Shown: positions 1 to 8,947 of the stretch, in pieces | Layout: every line of letters begins with the position of its first letter | How positions within the stretch are numbered: the first letter of the stretch is position 1 | Source: Phycisphaerales bacterium | Lineage (GTDB): Bacteria; Planctomycetota; Phycisphaerae; Phycisphaerales; UBA1924 | Direction of reading: 5' to 3' | DNA length: 64,000 bases | Assembly: GCA_020846975.1 (NCBI GenBank) | Contig: JADLCX010000074.1 | Span: 1 to 64,000, forward strand | Made by a program: the position numbers and the translations under genes | The notes under the pieces: model-generated | The model's input: the letters and a program-made list of their open reading frames with translations, nothing else | Told to the model about the DNA's origin: nothing | Database searches by the model: none

Positions 1-109
1 CCTCAACCTGCTCCAACGCGACCGAACCCAGAAGATGGGCGTCAAGAACAAACGCCTCATGGCCGGCTGGAGCAGCGACTACCTCCTCCACCTTCTCACG
101 AGCGGATAA
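1..109 (+). CDS. Transposase C-terminal fragment, probably ISAs1-like (partial, 5' end outside window)
   Basis: An open frame enters at base 2 and stops at TAA 107-109, giving 35 residues. It includes LLQRDRTQKMGVKNKRL followed by MAGWSSDYLLHLL. The pattern 'NLL..D.T.K.G.K.KRL.AGW...YLL.LL' is how I remember the C-termini of ISAs1-type DDE transposases; this is recall, not a search. A few bases after the stop, the sequence GCCCTG at 117-122 would mirror a CAGGGC-type terminal inverted repeat, so the element may end near base 122. The rest of the element lies left of the window, so its integrity is unknown. It could belong to another IS family. Confidence 0.5.
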   Translation, partial: LNLLQRDRTQKMGVKNKRLMAGWSSDYLLHLLTSG

Positions 110-159
110 TGCGGTTGCCCTGCGGCCGGATCGCGCCGCTTGCTCGTTGAACGGTGTGG

Positions 160-275
160 TATGCTGGGACGGAAGAGCCCGCGCAGAGTGATGCCGAAAG
201 CAGGGCGTCGGCAGGGATTCCGACGCCACCCAGACTCATCGGCGGGGACGCCGATGCCACGGTACGGAGGTTCTC
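160..275 (+). promoter_or_regulatory. Putative promoter and structured leader of the GNAT gene
   Basis: A -10-like TATGCT lies at 160-165 with no convincing -35. The leader of roughly 100 nt that would follow holds two perfect hairpins. One is GGCGTCGG paired with CCGACGCC (204-211 with 220-227). The other is CATCGGCG paired with CGCCGATG around a GGGA loop (237-256). GGAGG then lies 5 nt before the ATG at 276. There is no T-run, so neither hairpin is an obvious terminator. This may be a cis-regulatory RNA or simply a stable leader; I do not recognise a known riboswitch class. Confidence 0.4.
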
Positions 276-1277
276 ATGCTCATCTTCGCCTCAGGCACGA
301 TCGCCAACTCGCGCGCGATGATGGGGCAGGTCCGCGACCTGGTCACGACGTTCGACCGTCCCGCGGCGTGCATCGACGCGAATCACGGATGGCAGGCCGA
401 TCCGGTGGCGTCGATGCGCGACCCGCACAGGCACAAGCTCGAGCAGGTCGGGGCGTTGATCGATCGGATGTGGGCGGACGGCGTGCGCACGTTCGTGATC
501 GCGCTGCCGGAGTCGCGGCCCGAGGAGCGCGCCGATCAGCAGTCGCGGGCCGCGTTCTGGTTTCAACGTACCGCGAGCCAGCCCGCGTACGCGCTCGACA
601 TCGACAGCACGGTGCGCGTGCAGCACGGCGGAACATGGACGAAGGAGACCTTTGACGCCGCGATCAAGAACGCCGTGAAGGCCCTGCGGCCCGAGCAGGC
701 GATGAAGCCGTGGATGCCCGAACCACCGGTGTACCAGACCGAACGTCTGACGCTGACGTGGCCGACGACGCCACAACTCGACCAGTATTACCAGGCGATC
801 GTCGGCACCGACATCTTCGACACGCTGCTGTGGAACGGTCCGAGTACGCCGCAGGACATGCACGACCACTGGGTAATGTGCCGGCAGGAGTTCGCGCGCG
901 GCGCCGAGCACATGCTCTCGCTGGCCATCATCGAGCGAGCCTCGGGCGTGATGATCGGCGGATGCAGCCTGCGGCCGCAGCGGTTGAACGGCGCGTGGCA
1001 CGATCTGTGGGACATCGGCTACGCGCTGGCCAAGCCGTGGCATGGCAAGGGGTACGCAACCGAGGCGGTGCGCGTGCTGGTTGACGCCGCGTTCAAGGAG
1101 CGCAAGGCCGAACGGGTCTACGCCAACGCGTTTGTCGGAAACCAGGCGTCACGGCGGGTGCTCGAAAAGCTCGGGTTCGCGCTCGATGGCACCACCCGGG
1201 CCGCGGTGGCCAAGGCCGGTGGGCGACGGGACGAGTGGCTGATGGGGATCACGCGGCGGGACTGGCAGGGCAGCTAA
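276..1277 (+). CDS. GNAT-family N-acetyltransferase with an extra N-terminal domain
   Basis: 333 residues; ATG preceded by GGAGG at a 5-nt spacing. The C-terminal part, from about residue 150 (YQTERLTLTWPT), is a RimJ/RimL-type acetyltransferase domain. It has the acetyl-CoA region 'DIGYALAKPWHGKGYATEAV' followed by 'ANAFVGNQASRRVLEKLGF'. Such enzymes move an acetyl group from acetyl-CoA to an amine, often a protein N-terminus or small molecule; the substrate here is unknown. Residues 1-140 do not match a domain I recognise and could be a separate fold. The 3' end overlaps the convergent bactofilin gene by 4 bp. Cytosolic by appearance (no signal peptide). Confidence 0.8.
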   Translation: MLIFASGTIANSRAMMGQVRDLVTTFDRPAACIDANHGWQADPVASMRDPHRHKLEQVGALIDRMWADGVRTFVIALPESRPEERADQQSRAAFWFQRTASQPAYALDIDSTVRVQHGGTWTKETFDAAIKNAVKALRPEQAMKPWMPEPPVYQTERLTLTWPTTPQLDQYYQAIVGTDIFDTLLWNGPSTPQDMHDHWVMCRQEFARGAEHMLSLAIIERASGVMIGGCSLRPQRLNGAWHDLWDIGYALAKPWHGKGYATEAVRVLVDAAFKERKAERVYANAFVGNQASRRVLEKLGFALDGTTRAAVAKAGGRRDEWLMGITRRDWQGS

Positions 1278-1789
1278 CGCCTGAGCACCGGCTTCCACGC
1301 GGGCACGACGACGGGCGGGCGGTCATTGGCCGTGCAGACGATCGGTGCGGGCGGCTCGGGCGGCCTGCTCGGGCCCTTGGCGAGGCGATCGGGTCCGATG
1401 ATCTTGAAGTAGCCGCTCTCGATCACCGCGCCGGGTTCCATCCAGATCGAGGGCGCGGTGACATCGCCCTTCACACGGGCCTTCGGGCCGATCAATACGG
1501 GGCCGCCGCTGGTGATCGCGCCCTCGGCGTGGCCGAGGATCTCGATCCCCTGCATCGCCTCGATGATCGAGGCGACGATCGAGCCCTTGCGGTGCACGAG
1601 CAGGCGGCCGCAGGTCTGCACCCGCGACTGCATGCACGTGTCCTTGACCACGATGTCGTCGAGCGTGACCCGCTTGTAGCACCAGGGGCAGGAGATCGAC
1701 ATGGCCTTGGGCGGCACATCGAACACCTCGCGGCAGTGGTAGCACCGCACGGTGCGCGACGCGGCCGGGGATGGAGGTGGGTTTGACAT
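1274..1789 (-). CDS. Bactofilin-family protein with N-terminal zinc ribbon
   Basis: 171 residues from ATG at 1789. The N-terminus carries two CxxC pairs (C16, C19, C34, C37; CYHC and CPWC), the signature of a zinc ribbon. It is followed by a repetitive beta-helix typical of bactofilins, with short hydrophobic-glycine turns such as 'VLIGPKARVKGDVTAPSIW'. Bactofilins polymerise without nucleotide into cytoskeletal filaments that scaffold cell-shape or envelope enzymes. The zinc ribbon could recruit a partner or nucleic acid (inference). It lies 146 bp downstream of a second bactofilin on the same strand, so the two may be co-expressed. No clear Shine-Dalgarno precedes the start; a longer upstream reading frame exists but looks non-coding. 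Confidence 0.8.
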   Translation of the reverse strand: MSNPPPSPAASRTVRCYHCREVFDVPPKAMSISCPWCYKRVTLDDIVVKDTCMQSRVQTCGRLLVHRKGSIVASIIEAMQGIEILGHAEGAITSGGPVLIGPKARVKGDVTAPSIWMEPGAVIESGYFKIIGPDRLAKGPSRPPEPPAPIVCTANDRPPVVVPAWKPVLRR

Positions 1790-1935
1790 CGCGGATGCGT
1801 GAACGTTGACAGACCGGCACCAACGCGCCGCCGCCCGCTGCGCTGAGCGGGCAGTGCCGGCCGTGTGACGTGCACAACGCCCGCTCGGCCGCAAAGCCGG
1901 CCGACATGGGCAAGGATGCCCATGCCACCTTGTCG

Positions 1936-2466
1936 TCAGTGCTGCGCGCCGGCCTCGGTGCCGTTGTAGGCCTCGCGCCGGTTGTTCATGCCGTTCAACC
2001 GCGCCTCCAGACCCGCGAGCGTGGCTTCGATCTGCTCGCCGCCGGCCTGCACCTGCGGCGCGGTGCGCGTCGCGGGGCGCTGCGCGGCGTTGGCGCCGCC
2101 GACCGAGCGTCCGGCCTCGGCCCCGACACGGCAGTTGCCGTGGAAGCTCGCGCCCTCGGCCACCACCAGCGTCGTCGCGGTGATGTCGCCGATGATGCGG
2201 GCCTTGCTGTTGAGCTGCACGCGCTCACGGGCCTGCACGTCGCCCTCGACGGTGCCGTCAACGACGACGGTCGTGCCCTCGACGGCGGCCTTGCACGCCG
2301 CGCCCTCGCCGATCTGCACCTCGCCCTTGGCGACGATACGACCCTCGAAGGTGCCGAGGATTCGGGCGGTCGAGTCGAAGACCATCTCGCCCTTGATGTG
2401 CGTGTCCGGGCCGATGACCGTGGTGGTCTGGTGGCCGGTGTACTGGCTGTTCTGCGGGTTCGGCAT
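1936..2466 (-). CDS. Bactofilin (polymer-forming cytoskeletal protein)
   Basis: 176 residues from ATG at 2466, chosen because GAAAGG lies just upstream; a longer frame upstream has no such site. Residues 10-120 form the bactofilin beta-helix ('VIGPDTHIKGEMVFDSTARI', 'LGTFEGRIVAKGEVQIGEG', 'TVEGDVQARERVQLNSKA'). The C-terminal 50 residues are low-complexity with a short predicted helix (EQIEATLAGLEARLNGM). Bactofilins self-assemble into filaments at the membrane. This one is the standard form without the zinc ribbon of its neighbour. The pair suggests a heteropolymer or a scaffold with a specialised subunit (inference). Confidence 0.88.
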   Translation of the reverse strand: MPNPQNSQYTGHQTTTVIGPDTHIKGEMVFDSTARILGTFEGRIVAKGEVQIGEGAACKAAVEGTTVVVDGTVEGDVQARERVQLNSKARIIGDITATTLVVAEGASFHGNCRVGAEAGRSVGGANAAQRPATRTAPQVQAGGEQIEATLAGLEARLNGMNNRREAYNGTEAGAQH

Positions 2467-2799
2467 GTCTGGGCCTTTCTCTGTCTTGGTGGTACGGATC
2501 GATCGCGCGGCCAGTCCGGCACGGCGAACACACGCGCCGACGCCGGAAAGGCGTGCCTGTCGGCCGCGGCTCTCCGGCACGCGATCGAACGGTGTCACGG
2601 GGTGGGCTTCGGATGCGCACTCCGCGCTCCGCGCGGCGACAAGTCCGAAGCGGCGGCCGACGACAACCCGTCGCCTGCCCGCCAACCTACCCATCGTCCA
2701 ATATCCGATGCGACTTTGACTTTCTCGGACGGCGGTGAGGCGAATTCGCGACGAAACCCCGCGGCGATCCCCCGGATCAGGCGGGGACTGATCCCGGTT

Positions 2800-3312
2800 T
2801 CAGGGTTCTTCCTCGACGCCCGCCTCCATCTTGCTGGCGCCCACCAGACCCTTCAGGACGGTCGCGTGCGCGGGGTCGTCGGGAAGGAACCGACCGGTGG
2901 AGGTGTCGAACCGCCAGCCCGCGGTGCCGGCTCCGGCGTCCGCGCCATCAACGCGGAGGGAGCGCAGGTAGTTCCCCGGATTGCGTGGCAGCATGTGCAG
3001 GTAGGGTCCGTAGAACCCGGTGCCGGGATTGCCGGCTTCATCCGTGAAGCCGGTGAGCCGCTTGACGAGCAGGTCCGCATCGACGGGGTTGCCCTTGGAG
3101 TCGACGGCCGGCGAGAAGCCGCTGTGCTCGGCGGCGTAGACCTCGACGGCGTTCTCCAGGATTCGGACGTTGGCGATCGCGGCCGAGGTATTGGCCGAGG
3201 ACGCGGCGGAGGTCAGGCGCGGCGCGGCGATGCCGGCCACGCAGCCCATGATCGCCACGACCATGACCATCTCGATCAGCGAGAACGCGCGATATGAGCG
3301 ATGGACATTCAT
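2800..3312 (-). CDS. Type II secretion/type IV pilin-like pseudopilin
   Basis: 170 residues from ATG at 3312; GGGAG lies 10 nt upstream. The N-terminus MNVHRSYRA-FSLIEMVMVVAIMG is a prepilin signal: a short basic leader, a cleavage site before F10, Glu at +5 and a hydrophobic helix. The residue before cleavage is Ala rather than the usual Gly. The mature part resembles GspG-like pseudopilins (a long N-terminal helix followed by a small C-terminal domain). No secretion or pilus assembly genes are nearby, so it must use machinery encoded elsewhere. Planctomycetes carry many such isolated pseudopilins. Confidence 0.85.
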   Translation of the reverse strand: MNVHRSYRAFSLIEMVMVVAIMGCVAGIAAPRLTSAASSANTSAAIANVRILENAVEVYAAEHSGFSPAVDSKGNPVDADLLVKRLTGFTDEAGNPGTGFYGPYLHMLPRNPGNYLRSLRVDGADAGAGTAGWRFDTSTGRFLPDDPAHATVLKGLVGASKMEAGVEEEP

Positions 3313-3513
3313 TGTCCGATAGCTCCCGTGGTCCGCGAGGCGCTGAGGCGTGATCAACCGTTGATCCCGCCGCGGACCATTGGAGATCGGCCGGATTCGT
3401 GCGCCATGACAGTTGGTGGGAGGCACCGCGCGGCGAGCCTGCGGGTTGGGAAAACAGGGCAAACCGCGGCGCGTGAAACTAGGGGGAGTTGCGAGTGATC
3501 GGACGCGCGGGGC

Positions 3514-4800
3514 TCAGGGCTCGCTTTGAGCAGGGACCTTTCGGTCCGCGGCGGCGGCCTGCTGAACCCAGCGGGCAGGCTCAGGGAGTTTGGGCATGAG
3601 CATGACCAGGAGCGCCTGGGAGGTGCCGTAACTGGCGGTGCGAGGGAAGACGCGGTCGTTCCAGGTGCCGTTTTCGAGCCGGACCGAGAAGAGCCGCTCG
3701 TACAGCCTGCGTCGGTACTCGGCGCGGTCGCGACGCGGGAGCATCTCGATGGCCTGGGCCGCCTGGGCGTGCGCGTAGTAGAAGTAGTACGGCGCGATGC
3801 CGTAGGGCGGCTCGTGGGTGCCGGGCTTGGCGCGGCGTTTGTCGAGCCACTCCCAGTGGACCAGGAACGCGTCGAGCGCGCCGCGGATGCGGGATGTGTC
3901 GGAGCGCCCGGCCAGATGCAGCGTGATCTCGGTGATGAGCATGCGCCCGACCGCGCCCGGAACCGGCTCGGGCGACTTGTCGTTGGTCTTGCCGGCGTAG
4001 GCGATGCTGCCGGACTCGGCGCGGCCGCGTTCGAGCGACTTGAGGCCACGTTCGACAACTTCGGGATCGATCGGGTAGCCCAGTTTCTTCGCCTCGAACA
4101 GCGCCTGGAGCGTGGGGCCGGTCATGAACGGCGAGGGGGGCGAAACGGCCTTCTTGCCCTGCTGACGCGCGTAGTTCCATCCGCCCGCTTCGTTTATCTC
4201 GGTCTGCTGGACCGCGTCGATGCACCACTTGATGCTGTCCTCGACGGAGGTCTTGAGATCGTCGGGGAGTTCGGCGAGCGCGCCGGTGGACTTGAGCGTG
4301 AGGAGGAACTGCAGGGCGTAGGTGTAGCCCCAGCCTCGCACGTCGTAGCCGCCCTCGTAGTCGGGGTTCATCAGTTTGTCGTGCAGGCGCGTGGTCACGA
4401 ACTTCACGGCGCGGAGGACGGCCTGCTTGCGCGGGGCATCGTCCGCGTACCCGGGCGCAAGCAAGAGCGCGACCGAGGCGATCGACGTGCCGCCGATGCG
4501 GTAGCCGATGGGGATCTTGCCGCCGACGCGGTAGACCCCTTCGTACGGCCACTCGGCGATCGTCTCCGGCGGCGACTCCGCGCCCTTCTTGGCCTCGTGC
4601 GCCTCCTGAGCCGACAGCAGGAACTCGACGCAGCGGGTGATCGCGGCGGGGACCTGGTCCTCGACGGTCGCGGGCTTGTCGGCGGGCGGGCGCACGGGCG
4701 AGGTCGGCGGCTCCTGCGCCGGAGAGGCCGAAGCGGCGAGCACGGACGCGCACGCGACGACGGCCAGACGCCGACGCACGGAAAAGGGTCGAGAGTTCAT
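3514..4800 (-). CDS. Secreted protein with prenyltransferase/squalene-cyclase-like toroid fold
   Basis: 428 residues. It starts with a signal peptide (RRRLAVVACASVLAASASPAQ). The body is a series of alpha-helical repeats with motifs such as 'YDVRGWGYTYALQFLLTL', 'AGGWNYARQQ' and 'ASYGTSQALLVML', typical of the alpha/alpha-toroid of prenyltransferase/squalene-oxidase repeats. Planctomycetes have many secreted proteins of this type with unknown roles. I see no catalytic DxDD motif of a true cyclase, so a binding or structural role is as likely as catalysis. A TAGGCT lies 6 nt before the ATG, so the mRNA may be leaderless. Confidence 0.72.
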   Translation of the reverse strand: MNSRPFSVRRRLAVVACASVLAASASPAQEPPTSPVRPPADKPATVEDQVPAAITRCVEFLLSAQEAHEAKKGAESPPETIAEWPYEGVYRVGGKIPIGYRIGGTSIASVALLLAPGYADDAPRKQAVLRAVKFVTTRLHDKLMNPDYEGGYDVRGWGYTYALQFLLTLKSTGALAELPDDLKTSVEDSIKWCIDAVQQTEINEAGGWNYARQQGKKAVSPPSPFMTGPTLQALFEAKKLGYPIDPEVVERGLKSLERGRAESGSIAYAGKTNDKSPEPVPGAVGRMLITEITLHLAGRSDTSRIRGALDAFLVHWEWLDKRRAKPGTHEPPYGIAPYYFYYAHAQAAQAIEMLPRRDRAEYRRRLYERLFSVRLENGTWNDRVFPRTASYGTSQALLVMLMPKLPEPARWVQQAAAADRKVPAQSEP

Positions 4801-4860
4801 GCCCCTAGCCTACCACGGACCGACTCGCGCGGCTGAGCCCGAGAGGCTCTGGAGCACGCA

Positions 4861-4897
4861 AAAACAAGACGGGCCCGGAGCGCAAACTCCGGGCCCG
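4861..4897 (-). terminator. Intrinsic terminator after the PEP-CTERM gene at 4959
   Basis: The perfect 11-bp stem CGGGCCCGGAG/CTCCGGGCCCG (4870-4880 with 4887-4897) has a 6-nt loop. On the minus strand it is followed by TCTTGTTTTTG. It lies 60 bp beyond the stop of the minus-strand gene at 4959. Confidence 0.85.
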
Positions 4898-4958
4898 CGA
4901 AGGCATTCGGGTCGGCGGCCAACAATCGTTGTCGGCGGCCGAATCGATCGGTGAAACA

Positions 4959-5888
4959 TCAGGCGCGGCGGCGACGACCGGCGATCAGGCCGCCGAGTCC
5001 GAGCAGCGCGATGCTGCCGGGGGCGGGGATGAACGCGATGGTCAACGGGCCGGTACGCGTGTTGGCGTTCTCGTTGAGGAACGTCGCGGCGCCGGGCGAC
5101 GTGCTGCCCTGGTAGCTGGTCACCGCGATGTAAACCACGCCGTCGAGCGGGATGGTGCCGGTCAGCATGGACAGGCCGCCGGACCCGGCGCCGTCATCGT
5201 CGCTGTCAAGGAACACGCCGAAGCTGTCGTAGGCCGCCATGACCGTGTCATTGCCGCTGAAGCTGCCGGGGAAGCTGGCGAAGATGGCCTCGGCCGAGAA
5301 CACGTCGCCGCCGACGAGGTTCTCGAAACGCCACCACTGGACGTTGGTGCCGTACGTCGCGGGCGTGATCAGGGCCGCCTGGTAGACGTTGAGGTCGTAC
5401 CAGCCGCTCTGGGCGTGCGTGCCGGTGTAGGACGAGTCCGCCCAATACGTCACGGTCGCTTCGAGGTTGCCGTCACCCGGAACCGTGCCGTTCACGCGGG
5501 AGAAGGGGGCGGCGCCGTCGTCGTCGTTGCCGAGAACAGTGTTGGCGCTGTTGCGGACGCGGAGGCGCGTGTCATACGAAGCCTGGCCGGCCGAGAGCGC
5601 TGTTTCAACGCGGAACCCGACACCCGGGGTCAGGCCCGTGATGTTGTGGATGTTCAACGTGTTCGCGGCGTTGAAGTTGGCGGGAATGCTCTGAAAGAGC
5701 GTCAGCGGCCCGTAGACGGCGGCCTGGTTGCCGCTGGCATCGAGCGCACCGTTCACGACTGCGGGGGTCGACGCCGGGATGCCCGAGCCGTCCACGACGG
5801 TCGCGCTCCCGAAGCTCGTGCCCGCGGCCATCGCGGCGCTCGCGGCGGCGGCCGCGCCCACGACAGCGATCAACTGAAACTTCCTCAT
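4959..5888 (-). CDS. Secreted PEP-CTERM-like sorting-domain protein
   Basis: 309 residues with a good Shine-Dalgarno (GAGGAG) before ATG at 5888. The N-terminal signal peptide is FQLIAVVGAAAAASAAMAAG. The body has Asp/Gly-rich beta segments ('LRVRNSANTVLGNDDDGA', 'DSFGVFLDSDDDGAGS') like pre-peptidase C-terminal or calcium-binding beta-sandwich domains. The tail is PAPGSIALLGLGGLIAG followed by RRRR: a short motif, a membrane helix and a basic cluster, as in PEP-CTERM proteins, with Ala where the canonical motif has Glu. It is a probable substrate of the exosortase at 52761. It is followed by a strong terminator. Confidence 0.82.
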   Translation of the reverse strand: MRKFQLIAVVGAAAAASAAMAAGTSFGSATVVDGSGIPASTPAVVNGALDASGNQAAVYGPLTLFQSIPANFNAANTLNIHNITGLTPGVGFRVETALSAGQASYDTRLRVRNSANTVLGNDDDGAAPFSRVNGTVPGDGNLEATVTYWADSSYTGTHAQSGWYDLNVYQAALITPATYGTNVQWWRFENLVGGDVFSAEAIFASFPGSFSGNDTVMAAYDSFGVFLDSDDDGAGSGGLSMLTGTIPLDGVVYIAVTSYQGSTSPGAATFLNENANTRTGPLTIAFIPAPGSIALLGLGGLIAGRRRRA

Positions 5889-6320
5889 CTCTCGTCTCCT
5901 CTGTGAAACTCTGGAATCTCTCTCACAGGCCCTTCAACAACAAGAACACACACGCGCGCCGAAGGGCCACTCCAAGCGCGGAGTCATACGGCAACACACG
6001 CCTTTTCCAGGGGCGCACGCGGCCGACAGAAACGTCAACAGTGCAGATTCACTCTCTCGTCACTCACTCTTCATTCACTCTTCATTCACTCTTCATTCCC
6101 GACCGCTCGCGCGGGCGGAAACTCACGGATACAGACTACCCAATCTTCGGGGGTTCTGCAAGGGTGATTTCGTCAGTTTTTGTCACGGAGGCGATCCGCG
6201 ACCAGGTTCCGTAAGTTCTTGTTTACACAATACTTGCGATCAATCGCTCTTTGGCAAGATGGGCAATCGTGCCCGTAACCGGTTCCATCGGAATGGCACC
6301 GGGTGCGGGACCAAACCAAA
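5889..6320. other. AT-richer intergenic spacer
   Basis: This gap of more than 400 bases, between the PEP-CTERM gene and the clpC terminator, has no convincing gene. It holds the three-copy tandem repeat at 6064-6096 and an AT-rich stretch near 6205-6245 (TTGTTTACACAATACTTG). That stretch probably carries the promoter of the 4959 gene, but no -35/-10 pair stands out. Confidence 0.5.
6064..6096. repeat. Three perfect tandem copies of an 11-bp unit
   Basis: TCACTCTTCAT is repeated exactly at 6064-6074, 6075-6085 and 6086-6096, with degenerate copies just before. It lies 175 bp upstream of the PEP-CTERM gene. The 11-bp period is one helical turn, so it could bind a protein array or be a slippage-prone microsatellite. 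Confidence 0.9.
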
Positions 6321-6353
6321 CGAAAAGCGGCCTCGGGATTCACCCGAGGCCGC
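6321..6353 (-). terminator. Intrinsic terminator of clpC
   Basis: The perfect 11-bp stem GCGGCCTCGGG/CCCGAGGCCGC (6327-6337 with 6343-6353) has a 5-nt loop and is followed by TTTTCG on the minus strand. It lies 27 bp past the clpC stop codon. Confidence 0.88.
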
Positions 6354-6379
6354 GGATTTCAGAGGTTTGGTTGTCGGCG

Positions 6380-8947
6380 TTACGCCTTAGCGCTGGTGGC
6401 GGCGGAAGGGGCGGGCGTCTTCTCGACCGGGGCGGGGGTGGAATCGAAGAACAGGTGCTCTTCGGGCTTGCCGTCCGATCCGTCCCGCCGCGTGACCTGG
6501 ATGTTGCACGGGGGCTTGAAGCCGCCCGAGAGCAGCATCTCGCTGAGCGGGTCTTCGACGTAGGTTCCGACGGCGCGACGGAGGGGACGGGCGCCGAAGT
6601 CGGGGTTGTAGCCCTTATCGATGAGGAAGTCCTTGGCCTTCTGGTCGAGGGCGAGGTGGATGCCCTGCTGGGTCAGGCGGTGGGCGACCTTGTTGATCTC
6701 GAAGTCCACGATCGTGACAAGGTCTTCCTTGGTCAGCGGGCGGAAGACGATGACATCGTCGAGTCGGTTGATGAACTCCGGGCGGAAGAACCGCTCGATC
6801 TCCTTCATCAGGAGGGACTTGATGTTGTCGAAGTCGGTCGAGGTGGTGCGCTTCTGGAACCCGAAACCGCCGCCGCCCTTGATCAGGTCGGAGCCGATGT
6901 TGCTCGTCATGATCAGGATGCAGTTGCGGAAATCGACGTTGCGGCCGAACGAATCGGTGAGGCGGCCCTCTTCCATGATCTGGAGGAGCATGTTGAAGAC
7001 GTCGGGGTGGGCCTTCTCGACCTCGTCGAGGAGGATGACGCTGTAGGGGCGGCGGCGGACGCGCTCGGTGAGCTGGCCGCCTTCCTCGTAGCCGACGTAG
7101 CCGGGGGGCGCGCCCACGAGACGGCTGACGTTGTGCTTCTCCATGTACTCGGACATGTCGAGGGTGATGAGGGCATCCTCATCGCCGAACATGAACTCGG
7201 CGAGGGTCTTGGCGACCATGGTCTTGCCGACGCCCGAGGGGCCGACGAAGATGAACGAGCCCATCGGGCGCTTGGGGTCCTTGAGGCCGGCGCGGGCGCG
7301 GCGGATGGACTTGCTGATAGCCTTGATGGCGTCGTCCTGGCTGACGACCTTCTTGTGCAGTTCCTGCTCGAGTTCCATGAGGCGTTTGGCCTCGTCCTTG
7401 TCGAGCCGCTTGAGCGGGACACCGGTCATCTTGCTGACGACCTCCGCGATGACCTCGTCATCGACGGTGCCGGAGACCTCCTTGGTCTTGTCGCGCCACT
7501 GGCGCTGGATGGTCTCCTTCTCGCGGCGCATCTGCTCGGCCTTGTCGCGGAGTTCGGCGGCCTTCTCGTAGTCGGCGGCCTTGACGGCCTCGTCCTTCTC
7601 GATGGTCAGCCGCTCGATCTCGCCTTCGAGGTCGGCCAGGTTCGGCGGCTTGGTCATGCTCTTGATGCGCACGCGGGCGCCGGCCTCGTCGATCACGTCG
7701 ATCGACTTGTCGGGCTGCACGCGTCCGGAGATGTAGCGGCCGGAGAGCTCGACGGCGGCCTTGAGCGCGACATCGGTGATCTGCACGCGGTGGTGCTGCT
7801 CGTATTTGTCGCGCAGGCCCTTGAGGATTTCGATGGTCTGCTCGTCGGTGGGCGGGTCCACGTTGATGGGCTGGAAGCGCCGGGCCAGCGCGGCATCCTT
7901 CTCGATGTACTTGCGGTACTCGTCGAAGGTGGTGGCGCCGATGCACTGGATCTCGCCGCGGGCCAGGGCGGGCTTGAGGACGTTGGAGGCGTCGATCGCG
8001 CCCTCCGCGCCGCCCGCGCCGACCAGGGTGTGCAGTTCGTCGATGAAGAGGATGACGTTACCGGCCTTGCGGACCTCGTTCATCACGGCCTTGATGCGCT
8101 CCTCGAACTGGCCGCGGTACTTGGTGCCGGCGACCATCATCGCCAGGTCGAGCACGACCAGGCGCTTGTCGTGGAGGATGTCGGGGACCTCGCCGCTGAC
8201 GATGCGCTGCGAGAGCCCCTCGACGATGGCGGTCTTGCCGACGCCGGCCTCGCCGAGCAGGACGGGGTTGTTCTTGGTGCGGCGGCAGAGGACCTGCACG
8301 AGCCGCTCGATCTCGGTCGCGCGGCCGATAACCGGGTCGAGCTGGGTCTCTTTGGCGAGTTCGGTGAGGTCGCGGCCGAAACTGTCGAGCGCGGGGGTGC
8401 GGCTCTTGCCGCCCTTGCCGCGGGCCTCGGCCTGGCCGCCCCCGCCGGGGGAAGCTTCCGCCCCACCACCGCCGCCGGACGAGGCGGATGAGCCTTCTTC
8501 CTCGCTCGGGCCGGCCCCGAGGAGGTTGAGCACCTCCTCGCGGACCTCTTCGAGCTTCAGGCCGAGGTTCATCAGCACCTGCGCCGCCACGCCGTCGTGC
8601 TCGCGCAGGAGGCCGAGCAGCAAGTGCTCGGTGCCGACGTAGTTGTGGTTGAGGTTGCGGGCCTCTTCGATGGCGTATTCGATGACCTTCTTGGCGCGGG
8701 GCGTCTGGGGCAGTTTGCCCATGGTCACCATGTCCGGGCCGCTCTTGACGAGTTTCTCGACTTCGAGCCGCACCTTGCGCAGATCGACATCGAGATTCTT
8801 GAGCACGTTGGCCCCGACCCCCGACCCTTCCTTGACCAGGCCGAGCAGGATGTGCTCGGTCCCGATGTATTCGTGGTTGAACCGCTGGGCTTCCTGGTTG
8901 GCCAAGGCCATCACCTTGCGGGCACGATCTGTAAATCGTTCAAACAT
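6380..8947 (-). CDS. clpC: ATP-dependent Clp protease ATPase ClpC
   Basis: 855 residues from ATG at 8947 ([13 protein letters not shown]), preceded by AAAGG. It is an AAA+ unfoldase that feeds proteins to ClpP. Domains: double Clp-N repeat (about 1-145); a Gly/Ser-rich linker (about 150-180) that is unusually long; first AAA+ with Walker A GEAGVGKT at 232-239; a UVR-type coiled middle segment ([20 protein letters not shown]); second AAA+ with Walker A GPSGVGKT and the '[18 protein letters not shown]' Walker B region; and the C-terminal D2 domain. The UVR motif and N-domain mark it as ClpC rather than ClpB or ClpA. No mcsA/mcsB or ctsR neighbours are present. It is transcribed alone with its own terminator. 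Confidence 0.96.
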   Translation of the reverse strand: MFERFTDRARKVMALANQEAQRFNHEYIGTEHILLGLVKEGSGVGANVLKNLDVDLRKVRLEVEKLVKSGPDMVTMGKLPQTPRAKKVIEYAIEEARNLNHNYVGTEHLLLGLLREHDGVAAQVLMNLGLKLEEVREEVLNLLGAGPSEEEGSSASSGGGGGAEASPGGGGQAEARGKGGKSRTPALDSFGRDLTELAKETQLDPVIGRATEIERLVQVLCRRTKNNPVLLGEAGVGKTAIVEGLSQRIVSGEVPDILHDKRLVVLDLAMMVAGTKYRGQFEERIKAVMNEVRKAGNVILFIDELHTLVGAGGAEGAIDASNVLKPALARGEIQCIGATTFDEYRKYIEKDAALARRFQPINVDPPTDEQTIEILKGLRDKYEQHHRVQITDVALKAAVELSGRYISGRVQPDKSIDVIDEAGARVRIKSMTKPPNLADLEGEIERLTIEKDEAVKAADYEKAAELRDKAEQMRREKETIQRQWRDKTKEVSGTVDDEVIAEVVSKMTGVPLKRLDKDEAKRLMELEQELHKKVVSQDDAIKAISKSIRRARAGLKDPKRPMGSFIFVGPSGVGKTMVAKTLAEFMFGDEDALITLDMSEYMEKHNVSRLVGAPPGYVGYEEGGQLTERVRRRPYSVILLDEVEKAHPDVFNMLLQIMEEGRLTDSFGRNVDFRNCILIMTSNIGSDLIKGGGGFGFQKRTTSTDFDNIKSLLMKEIERFFRPEFINRLDDVIVFRPLTKEDLVTIVDFEINKVAHRLTQQGIHLALDQKAKDFLIDKGYNPDFGARPLRRAVGTYVEDPLSEMLLSGGFKPPCNIQVTRRDGSDGKPEEHLFFDSTPAPVEKTPAPSAATSAKA

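Noticed and set aside
140..200. Part of the GNAT leader (GGGACGGAAG) resembles the cyanobacterial glnA RNA consensus
   Set aside because: Only one short segment matches, the flanking pairing pattern is different, and the gene is unrelated to glutamine metabolism.
3526..4836. Long open frames antisense to real genes throughout the window
   Set aside because: They are shadows produced by high GC; their translations are Arg/Ala/Gly-rich and lack recognisable domains or consistent Shine-Dalgarno sites.
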